From the NCBI GenBank assembly GCA_030629865.1, contig DAOVOC010000028.1:1-9319 (forward strand): a stretch of 9,319 nt of DNA, read 5' to 3'. Source of the DNA: a bacterium (GTDB lineage Bacteria > Babelota > Babeliae > Babelales > GCA-2401785). Positions within the stretch are counted from its first letter, which is position 1, and each line of letters opens with the position of its first letter. Positions 1 through 5,066 of this stretch are shown here, in pieces. Both the position numbers and the translations under genes were made by a program. The notes under the pieces were generated by a model that did no database searches, was not told the origin of the DNA, and saw only the letters and a program-made list of their open reading frames with translations.

Positions 1-61
1 ATAACGTAAAACAAAATCAACTTGTCAGACTAAGCCACCCAACTGTTATCACAAAACCCCA

Positions 62-114
62 AGTTGTCATCCAGAGACGACTAGTTGTCATCCAGAGACG
101 ACTAGTTGTCATCC
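62..114. repeat. 21-bp tandem repeat, two perfect units plus a partial third
   Basis: Two identical, directly adjacent units occupy 62-82 and 83-103. A third copy begins at 104 and matches for 11 bases (agttgtcatcc, 104-114) before running into the palindromic element. Each unit is itself a near-palindrome: agttgtc (62-68) can pair with gacgact (76-82) as a 7-bp stem with one G-T wobble around a 7-base loop. The shared 11-base start suggests that the tandem units and the left end of the following element have a common origin (inference). Confidence 0.85.
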
Positions 115-257
115 CGGACTTGATCCGGGATCCAGTAGCACTACGAAAACAAAAAAAATTCAAACTTCAAAGTTAATAATTCCTATAAAGTACCTCTGGA
201 CTCCGGGTCAACCCAGCTACGCCGAGGCTATGCTGTGGCAAGAGCCCGGAGTGACAT
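105..257. repeat. Imperfect palindromic intergenic element (Rickettsia/MITE-like)
   Basis: The left arm carries a hairpin, cccgga (113-118) and tccggg (124-129) around a 5-base loop, followed by ggatccag (128-135). The right arm mirrors it: ctggactccggg (196-207) and cccggagtgacat (245-257) are the inverted counterparts of the left arm. Within the right arm, actccggg (200-207) pairs perfectly with cccggagt (245-252). The arms are asymmetric: the left hairpin loop is 5 bases, while the right one is 37 bases and contains a GC-richer insert at about 212-240. Elements with a GTCATCCCGG...CCGGGATCCAG core are known as dispersed repeats in Rickettsia, Wolbachia and other small-genome bacteria. No transposase is present, so it would be a non-autonomous element. 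Confidence 0.7.
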
Positions 258-374
258 AAAAAATCATATTAAAGATTCTTTCATACAGAATTTCACTAAA
301 CCCTTGTTCAACAAAGTAGTTCTTTGAAAGGAATGATGTTCAACTCCAATTAAATTCATGGCAGGTATAAAAAT

Positions 375-1043
375 ATGAAACAACGGACTCTCTATCTATC
401 CTTACTCATTATCGCTGTCGCAACCCCCATCGTTTCAGTCTTTTCTTCGACAACAACATCGATACAGGTGTTTTTCTCTCCCGAAGACCATTTGACCGAA
501 AAATTAATTACTAAAATTAAAGAGGCTGAACATAAAATTTGGGCCGCGGTCTATATGATAACCGACAAACGAATTGCAAATGCACTTATAGAAGCTAAAA
601 ATCGCGGTATTGACGTTCAAATTGTCACCGATGCAATAACGCAAGAAAGCATGTATGGCAAGGCTCATATGCTCACTGAAGCCGGAGTTAATGTGCGCGT
701 GTTTTCTGTTCCTTCGTGGTCTTCGACTGATAAAAAGAAAAAACTGACACGAGATTTAACCAAAACGTGGAATAATGCACCGATTATGCATAATAAATTC
801 GCCATCATCGACAACATTGTCTGGTCTGGATCTTTTAATTGGACTGTGGCAGCAAATAGAAAAAACCGCGAAAACGCCACCGTTATTGATGACAAAGTTA
901 TGCTTTTAAAATTTTGCACCGAATTCAGCCGTCTAAAACACCAATCTGTTCCCCAGGAAGATTGGACCAACATCAGATCTTTAGTCTCAATCGTAAAAGA
1001 GATGTTTACAAAAGATTCGGACTTAGACATAAAAAACAACTAA
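375..1043 (+). CDS. Exported phospholipase D-superfamily protein with a single HKD motif (nuclease or phospholipase)
   Basis: This 222-residue protein has a hydrophobic N-terminal signal (about residues 5-24), so it should act outside the cytoplasm. The PLD active-site motif is intact: H139, K141 and D146 in HNKFAIID, followed by GSFNWT (152-157) and E166. There is one HKD motif, as in the Nuc endonuclease, the mitochondrial PLD6/Zucchini family and the Rickettsia Pld protein; such proteins dimerise to build one active site. The spacing from D146 to GS is one residue shorter than in typical members. The family cleaves phosphodiester bonds in nucleic acids or phospholipids, and sequence alone does not say which. 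The start at 375 has a weak AGG (363-365) nine bases upstream, and a stop at 351-353 blocks any in-frame extension. The lysine-rich segment (residues 120-130) could favour binding to a polyanion. The next gene also encodes a signal-bearing protein, 96 bp downstream. Confidence 0.87.
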   Translation: MKQRTLYLSLLIIAVATPIVSVFSSTTTSIQVFFSPEDHLTEKLITKIKEAEHKIWAAVYMITDKRIANALIEAKNRGIDVQIVTDAITQESMYGKAHMLTEAGVNVRVFSVPSWSSTDKKKKLTRDLTKTWNNAPIMHNKFAIIDNIVWSGSFNWTVAANRKNRENATVIDDKVMLLKFCTEFSRLKHQSVPQEDWTNIRSLVSIVKEMFTKDSDLDIKNN

Positions 1044-1087
1044 AAAGCACTGTTTTTAATACTTATTTAACATTACTAATTAAAATG

Positions 1088-1116
1088 TTTACTCTATCAC
1101 AATCTGCCGCTGTATT
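1088..1116 (+). promoter_or_regulatory. Possible promoter of the 1140-1685 gene
   Basis: TTTACT (1088-1093) and TGTATT (1111-1116) each match four of six sigma-70 consensus bases and are 17 bp apart, at a sensible distance from the ATG at 1140. In DNA this AT-rich, such a match could arise by chance. Confidence 0.22.
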
Positions 1117-1139
1117 TATTTTAAAAAACAGGAAAAAAT

Positions 1140-1685
1140 ATGAAAAAGTTCATTCTTCTACCACTTCTATTGCTTGCTATGGCTGAATTAAAGCCAGTAG
1201 AATCGGCTGTTAAACTCACCGAATGTGAAAAATGGGAATGCATTGAAAATCTCTTTCCAACAAGAAGTGGTTCCCTCGCTGGTGGATTTATAGGAGCCTC
1301 AGTTGCACTTGCAATAAACGCATTATTGGTAACAAAAATTGCACACTCAGCAGGTAAAAAATCTGCAACCAATAATGTTAGCGGTATAAATTTACAATGG
1401 GGAACACGAGGAGAAATCTTTTGCTTTATGCTTTTACTAGAGGCTCCTCTATTTGGAGCACTTATTCCATATTTTATAGGCTTTGTAAGGGATATAAAGA
1501 CCTTTAACCGAATTGATTCAATGACAAAAGAAGCTAAACTAAAAATCTTGCCAGAAGAAATATTCAAAATATTCGACACCTCCTTTGCTCAAGCACAACT
1601 GGCCGTATCTGCGATTAAAAAAGAAATTAAAAAGCACAAAAAAGTATCGAAGCAAAAAACAATTGCATTAATACCGAAGAAATAA
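1140..1685 (+). CDS. Uncharacterised signal-peptide membrane protein, 181 aa
   Basis: I do not recognise a family. Visible features are an N-terminal signal sequence (MKK followed by a leucine-rich core to about residue 15, possible cleavage near residues 22-23), two hydrophobic stretches that could span a membrane (about 45-66, glycine/alanine-rich, and 92-117), and a strongly basic, lysine-rich C-terminus (159-181). Three cysteines lie at residues 29, 34 and 96. The ATG at 1140 is preceded by acagga (1128-1133), a fair ribosome-binding site. The first 50 or so residues are duplicated in a decayed copy immediately downstream, so this looks like a member of a small lineage-specific family expanded in tandem. 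Membrane location is inferred from hydrophobicity; no function can be assigned. Confidence 0.72.
   Translation: MKKFILLPLLLLAMAELKPVESAVKLTECEKWECIENLFPTRSGSLAGGFIGASVALAINALLVTKIAHSAGKKSATNNVSGINLQWGTRGEIFCFMLLLEAPLFGALIPYFIGFVRDIKTFNRIDSMTKEAKLKILPEEIFKIFDTSFAQAQLAVSAIKKEIKKHKKVSKQKTIALIPKK
1168..1197 (+). repeat. 30-bp direct repeat, copy 1 (signal-peptide coding region)
   Basis: These 30 bases inside the 181-aa protein gene are identical to 1725-1754. They encode the end of the signal sequence and the segment AMAELKP. Confidence 0.9.
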
Positions 1686-1695
1686 GAGTATATGT

Positions 1696-1846
1696 ATGAA
1701 AAAAGCCTATTCTTTTATCCCTCTTATTGCTTGCTATGGCTGAATTAAAGCCAGCAGAAGCGTCTGCCAAGCAATATACCGAACAAGAAAAATGGGAACT
1801 GGCGAAAGAATTGAAACGAAAATATCTGATCATTTCAAGTCGATAA
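1696..1846 (+). pseudogene. Frameshifted and truncated duplicate of the upstream signal-peptide protein gene
   Basis: Reading from the ATG at 1696 gives only a 15-residue peptide, MKKAYSFIPLIACYG. Removing one A from the run of six at 1699-1704 (the intact gene has five at 1143-1147) restores a frame beginning MKKPILLSLLLLAMAELKPAEA, which parallels MKKFILLPLLLLAMAELKPVES of the intact neighbour. That frame continues with the conserved TEQEKWE segment (TECEKWE in the neighbour) and stops at TAA 1844-1846, about 50 residues in total against 181. The last 12 bp overlap the 3' end of the convergent rluD-type gene. The simplest reading is tandem duplication, then decay by an A insertion and loss of the 3' part. 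Translation from the internal ATG at 1736 could give a 36-aa peptide, but no good ribosome-binding site precedes it. Confidence 0.75.
1725..1754 (+). repeat. 30-bp direct repeat, copy 2
   Basis: This stretch is identical to 1168-1197, 557 bp away, and lies in the decayed duplicate. Recombination between the two copies would delete the C-terminal two thirds of the intact gene. Confidence 0.9.
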
Positions 1847-2758
1847 ACCAAACAAAATCTGTAACTTCTTAATATCTTCTGGCATCCCAGCTTCATACGA
1901 ATATTCGCGGCCTTTGTACTCAAATTCGCATTTGTATGCATGAAGCGCTTGGCGATTGATAAGTTGTTTTGATGATTGGCCATAAATGGCATCACCGACT
2001 ATGGGATGTCCCAGCCAAGCCATGTGAACACGAATTTGATGCGTACGCCCGGTAATGATATTAACATCTACCAAAGCATGCTTTTCAAAATACTTGTCAA
2101 CAGAAAAAAAAGTTAAAGCACTACGCATTGCCATACCGTTGCACATCATTTTGCGTCGATTTACTGGATGGCGACCAATGGCAACATTTACCTTGCCCTC
2201 ACGCTCAGGATGCCCATGAACAAATGCTTTATAAAACTTTTTAACCTTACGATCCTTAAACATTTGCGATAAGTTAGCTCTCGCCTGCTCGCTTCTGGCA
2301 ACAATCAGTAATCCGGAAGTGTCTTTATCTAGCCGATGCACAATGCCTGGACGGTCCGATTCACCAAATCTAGCCAGCTCTTTAAACTTATGCAAAAGGC
2401 CGTGTACAAGCGTTATTTCATCTGGTGCAGATTCTGCCGGATGAACCATGAGCCCTGCAGGTTTATTGATGACAACAAAATCTGGTTGCACATCAACTAT
2501 TTCGAAATCAACCTTGTGTGGCGTTAAATCAATTTCCCTGGGCGCGGCAAATTGGACTATAATCTGATTTCCATTTTTAAGTTTTTTACCACTTTTAACT
2601 GCAACAACTTCATCGACTAAAACAAGCCCACCATCAACAAGACGCTGGAAATAGGAACGAGAATATGCAGGAAAAGATTCAACAAGAAAACGGTCAAGCC
2701 GCACAGAAGCGTTTTCTCTAAAAAAAAGAGTCTCTGTTTTCAAAATTCCCAATTCCAC
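1835..2758 (-). CDS. rluD: 23S rRNA pseudouridine synthase, RluA/RluD family
   Basis: The 307-residue product has the full RluD-type layout: an N-terminal S4 RNA-binding domain (about residues 17-75) and a pseudouridine synthase domain (about 90-300). The catalytic motif HRLDKDTSG is at 141-149 with the nucleophilic aspartate at D144. Other family blocks are VINKPAGLMVHP (96-107), GRTHQIRVH (237-245) and HPIVGD (251-256). RluD converts uridines in helix 69 of 23S rRNA to pseudouridine and helps ribosome assembly; RluA-family paralogues look alike, so the exact target is inferred. The start codon is GTG at 2758, with AAAGG nine bases upstream on the minus strand. The gene is divergent from mgtE. 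Its last 12 bp are overlapped by the decayed + strand gene copy. Confidence 0.93.
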   Translation of the reverse strand: MELGILKTETLFFRENASVRLDRFLVESFPAYSRSYFQRLVDGGLVLVDEVVAVKSGKKLKNGNQIIVQFAAPREIDLTPHKVDFEIVDVQPDFVVINKPAGLMVHPAESAPDEITLVHGLLHKFKELARFGESDRPGIVHRLDKDTSGLLIVARSEQARANLSQMFKDRKVKKFYKAFVHGHPEREGKVNVAIGRHPVNRRKMMCNGMAMRSALTFFSVDKYFEKHALVDVNIITGRTHQIRVHMAWLGHPIVGDAIYGQSSKQLINRQALHAYKCEFEYKGREYSYEAGMPEDIKKLQILFGLST

Positions 2759-2795
2759 TCAAAAAAACCTTTAGCACTGGTAAGAACGAGTATTA

Positions 2796-2824
2796 ATTGT
2801 ATCCTAGAATTCAACATTTTAAGA
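2796..2824 (-). promoter_or_regulatory. Possible rluD promoter
   Basis: On the minus strand TACAAT (2801 to 2796) is a good -10 match, about 38 bp upstream of the GTG start. The -35 region, 16-17 bp further upstream (CTTAAA or TCTTAA, about 2818-2824), is poor. Confidence 0.28.
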
Positions 2825-2925
2825 GGTAGGCGACTTAAATATTAACTTTGTTATGCTGAAACTCACTGCGCTTTTTATTCGAGTAATACATGCCTACAGG
2901 CTGAAAACTATCGAAGGGCCCATGG

Positions 2926-4296
2926 ATGAAGCATTTCGAAGAATTTGTTGTCCAAATACAAGACGCAGCCGAAGAGATTCTAAAACTGCTATCAGAAGGC
3001 AAAAGCCATTCCACTTGGACAAAGCTTTTAAAACAACATCCTGTTGATATAACACTATCACTCGAAGAAGTAAGCTGGCATCTAAGACTTAAATTATTCG
3101 AGCTTTTGCCAGCCAAAATTCAGATTGCTGTTTTTGAAGAATTTTCGACAAAAACACAGCTCATAATCGTTGGGGCCCTTGGGGCAGAAAAAGTAGGGAA
3201 AATTTTACAAAAAATTCCAGCAAACATTTTGGTCAATCTTTTTGATCATATGTCAAATCATAAACTCGAAAAATACCTTAAACTCACCCAAAAAAAACGT
3301 CGTCAAGCAATCATTGCATCTCTAAACTGCAAACCCGAAACGGCTGGCCGGCTTGTTAACAGTGATGTCTTAACACTACAAAAAGAATTTACCGTCGGAA
3401 AATGTATTACTCTCATGCAAAGACTGGGGAAAGGATTTGAAACACGTCCCCGCATCTATGTTAAAGACAAAGATCTATGTTTAGCCGGATATATAGAAAT
3501 GAGTGATCTGGTACTTAACAAACCAGAAACGCCACTCAGCTATCTAACTCAAAAGGTTGAAGCATACGCAAATGCCCACGATGACCAGGAATATGTAATT
3601 CAGCTTATTAAACAATATGAACTTCCTTCAATCCCCGTTGTTGACAACAAAAATCACTTCCTTGGAATTATTACTGCAAGTAGTGTAATTGAAGTTGCCG
3701 AAGAAGAAATGGAAGAAGATTCCTACAAAATGTCAGGATTAACACCAACGGAAAAACCGTACCATGAACGCTCTTTCTGGAAACTGATTGTCCAACGAAG
3801 TATGTGGCTTGCACCACTTTTAATCTTTCAAAGTATTTCTGGAACCGTTATGTCTACATATCAAACACTTCTGCAAAGTCACACCGTTTTATTTTTCTTT
3901 TTAACAATGCTAATCGGAACCGGTGGAAATGCAGGAAACCAGTCGGCAACACTGGTTGTACGCGGCCTCGTAACAGGCGAAATTAACAAAAAAAACATTT
4001 TTTCAGTCATTATTAAAGAATTTGGCACTGCAATTTCAATTGGCTTAGTTATGATTGTATTTGGATTCTTGAGAGTAGCTATGACAAATAGCGATCCGCT
4101 CACAATGATAACCATCTGCCTTTCACTATTTTGTGTTGTGGTCATTTCAATACTTTTAGGAACAATAATTCCATTGGGTTTACATTATCTTGGCATCGAT
4201 CCGGCACACTCAGCAGCACCTTTTCTTTCCACGCTGATGGATATTATAGGAACCTTAATGTACTGCAGTATTGCAAGCCTGATTTTGGGAAGTTAA
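2926..4296 (+). CDS. mgtE: Magnesium transporter MgtE
   Basis: This is a complete 456-residue MgtE, the usual family length. In order it has an N-terminal superhelical MgtE_N domain (about residues 30-140), a CBS pair (about 145-265) containing LPSIPVVDNKNHFLGIIT, a connecting acidic helix (EVAEEEMEEDSY, 256-267) and five inner-membrane helices (about 290-456). The family signature GTGGNAGNQSATLVVRGLVTGE is intact at 331-352, as are GIDPAHSAAPF (423-433) and the pore aspartate D439 in LMDIIG. MgtE is a Mg2+-gated Mg2+ channel: Mg2+ bound between the N and CBS domains closes the pore. The ATG at 2926 is chosen because GAAGGG (2913-2918) sits seven bases upstream; the ATG at 2922 is in another frame. 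It is divergent from rluD, with a 167-bp spacer. No terminator with a T-tract follows it. Confidence 0.96.
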   Translation: MKHFEEFVVQIQDAAEEILKLLSEGKSHSTWTKLLKQHPVDITLSLEEVSWHLRLKLFELLPAKIQIAVFEEFSTKTQLIIVGALGAEKVGKILQKIPANILVNLFDHMSNHKLEKYLKLTQKKRRQAIIASLNCKPETAGRLVNSDVLTLQKEFTVGKCITLMQRLGKGFETRPRIYVKDKDLCLAGYIEMSDLVLNKPETPLSYLTQKVEAYANAHDDQEYVIQLIKQYELPSIPVVDNKNHFLGIITASSVIEVAEEEMEEDSYKMSGLTPTEKPYHERSFWKLIVQRSMWLAPLLIFQSISGTVMSTYQTLLQSHTVLFFFLTMLIGTGGNAGNQSATLVVRGLVTGEINKKNIFSVIIKEFGTAISIGLVMIVFGFLRVAMTNSDPLTMITICLSLFCVVVISILLGTIIPLGLHYLGIDPAHSAAPFLSTLMDIIGTLMYCSIASLILGS

Positions 4297-4394
4297 CTAA
4301 ACTCTCAACATAGTCTTATTAACACTAGGGCTTTGTTCCTTACAACCTACAATTCTCTACGCAACCACTTAAGCATAATGTTTTACACAGCTTA

Positions 4395-4419
4395 AATGTT
4401 TTATTTTTAATAAAACATT
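4395..4419. other. Perfect AT-rich hairpin after mgtE
   Basis: An 11-bp perfect inverted repeat, aatgttttatt (4395-4405) and aataaaacatt (4409-4419), encloses a 3-base loop. It lies about 100 bp after the mgtE stop and about 20 bp before the tRNA promoter. No T-tract follows on either side, so it is not a standard intrinsic terminator. It could be a weak transcript end, an RNA-stabilising stem or a protein-binding dyad. Confidence 0.5.
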
Positions 4420-4439
4420 GGCAAAGCAGAACTTTCAAC

Positions 4440-4469
4440 TTGACAACAAAACGTATTGATCTGTACAAT
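4440..4469 (+). promoter_or_regulatory. Strong sigma-70 promoter of the tRNA-Lys/tRNA-Glu unit
   Basis: The -35 box TTGACA (4440-4445) is a perfect consensus, and the -10 box TACAAT (4464-4469) matches five of six bases after an 18-bp spacer. Transcription would start near 4476, about 12 bases before the tRNA-Lys 5' end. This is the clearest promoter in the window and fits a stable-RNA unit. Confidence 0.8.
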
Positions 4470-4487
4470 TCAAGTCGATGGTGTAGC

Positions 4488-4563
4488 GAGCCGCTAGCTC
4501 AGTTGGTAGAGCAACAGCCTTTTAAGCTGTGGGTCGTAGGTTCGAGCCCTACGCGGCTCACCA
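4488..4563 (+). tRNA. tRNA-Lys (anticodon UUU), CCA encoded
   Basis: The full cloverleaf can be drawn. The acceptor stem GAGCCGC (4488-4494) pairs perfectly with GCGGCTC (4553-4559). The D arm is GCTC/GAGC with loop AGTTGGTA. The anticodon stem is ACAGC/GCTGT with loop CTTTTAA (4519-4525), giving anticodon TTT at 4521-4523. The T arm is GTAGG/CCTAC with loop TTCGAGC. The discriminator base is A4560 and the CCA end is encoded at 4561-4563. Confidence 0.97.
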
Positions 4564-4573
4564 TCATGTCAAA

Positions 4574-4649
4574 GTCCCCATCGTCTAGTCGGTCAGGACA
4601 CAGGATTTTCATTCCTGCAACAGGGGTTCGAATCCCCTTGGGGACGCCA
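4574..4649 (+). tRNA. tRNA-Glu (anticodon UUC), CCA encoded
   Basis: The acceptor stem GTCCCCA (4574-4580) pairs with TGGGGAC (4639-4645). The anticodon stem CAGGA/TCCTG encloses TTTTCAT (4606-4612), giving anticodon TTC at 4608-4610. The T arm is AGGGG/CCCCT with loop TTCGAAT. The discriminator base is G4646 and CCA is encoded at 4647-4649. Only 10 bases separate it from tRNA-Lys and no promoter or terminator lies between, so the two are made from one precursor. Confidence 0.97.
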
Positions 4650-4715
4650 CTTCTTTTATGCTACACTTTTTTCCTAAGAACTTCAGATAAACCAACTGAT
4701 GAGAAGGAGAAGAGG

Positions 4716-4985
4716 ATGGCTGAAGAAAAAGAAAAAGGTAAAACAAAGGAAACAAGTCTTCTAGACTGCTCAATGGAATGGGGCAAAAAAAATATGCGAT
4801 TACTAAAAGGCGGTGCATTGTGCGTCGTCGGACTTTTTTTAGTACTTAACACCTACCGTGTTTTTCTACACATCGCATTTGCCATGCTCGGTGCAGTTTT
4901 GATTATTTATGGATTGTATGAACTTAAGTTCACACCACTACCAAAGGTTTTCACCGATTTTTTCAAAAAGTATCTGAAAAAATAA
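4716..4985 (+). CDS. Small two-helix membrane protein, 89 aa, co-transcribed with the tRNAs
   Basis: I do not recognise a family. The product has a charged N-terminus (MAEEKEKGKTKE), two hydrophobic segments (about residues 32-47 and 51-68) joined by a short turn, and a basic tail (FFKKYLKK), so a small inner-membrane hairpin protein is likely. The frame is open further upstream, but that part covers both tRNA genes; the ATG at 4716 is chosen because AAGGAGA (4704-4710) gives a strong ribosome-binding site five bases before it. The gene begins 66 bp after the tRNA-Glu CCA end with no separate promoter visible, and it is closed by an intrinsic terminator, so it most likely shares the tRNA transcript and is freed by tRNA processing. 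Confidence 0.8.
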   Translation: MAEEKEKGKTKETSLLDCSMEWGKKNMRLLKGGALCVVGLFLVLNTYRVFLHIAFAMLGAVLIIYGLYELKFTPLPKVFTDFFKKYLKK

Positions 4986-5006
4986 AAAAACACATAACAA
5001 CGCTTG

Positions 5007-5038
5007 TCGGCCCCGAAATCTCGGGGCCGATTTTGTTT
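5007..5038 (+). terminator. Intrinsic terminator of the tRNA/small membrane protein unit
   Basis: A perfect 10-bp GC-rich stem, tcggccccga (5007-5016) with tcggggccga (5021-5030), has a 4-base loop (aatc) and is followed by attttgttt. On the minus strand the same hairpin lies just past the end of the MscS-type gene, but the nearest T-run there is about 16 bases further on, so any effect on that transcript would be weaker. Confidence 0.9.
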
Positions 5039-5066
5039 ATCAAACTACATTTGTTTTCAGATTAAT

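Larger units (their letters stand above)
1..374. other. Non-coding spacer with repeats upstream of the PLD-like gene
   Basis: No plausible gene lies in this stretch. It contains a 21-bp tandem repeat and a palindromic element (about 62-257), listed separately, followed by about 115 bp of AT-rich DNA that should hold the promoter of the PLD-like gene. I see no convincing promoter: TTGAAA at 324-329 and TTAAAT at 350-355 are separated by 20 bp, which is too wide for good sigma-70 spacing. The first 60 bases show nothing recognisable. The left boundary of the window may cut an upstream transcription unit. Confidence 0.6.

Noticed and set aside
62..114. Possible start of a CRISPR array
   Set aside because: The 21-bp units are directly adjacent without spacers, there are only two full copies, and no cas genes are present.
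333..353. Six-codon leader peptide (MMFNSN) before the PLD-like gene
   Set aside because: It is too short to distinguish from chance, and there is no regulatory codon run or attenuator-like hairpin next to it.
665..1039. Minus-strand frame of 124 codons opposite the PLD-like gene
   Set aside because: The + strand frame carries an intact HKD active site, so the opposite frame is incidental.
1121..1579. Minus-strand frame of 152 codons opposite the 181-aa protein gene
   Set aside because: It is the antisense shadow of a gene that has its own ribosome-binding site and a conserved duplicated start.
2759..2925. M-box magnesium riboswitch upstream of mgtE
   Set aside because: I looked for the conserved M-box core and did not find it; the spacer is also short for a full M-box plus promoter.
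2853..3047. 64-residue + strand reading frame upstream of and overlapping mgtE
   Set aside because: Most of it overlaps mgtE in another frame, it has no ribosome-binding site, and it encodes no recognisable pattern.
4440..4715. N-terminal extension of the small membrane protein to a TTG at 4440
   Set aside because: This stretch contains the promoter and both tRNA genes; the ATG at 4716 has a strong ribosome-binding site.
4986..5066. Terminator of the mechanosensitive channel gene on the minus strand
   Set aside because: The only hairpin is the one ending the + strand unit; on the minus strand its T-run starts too far away to call it a proper intrinsic terminator.
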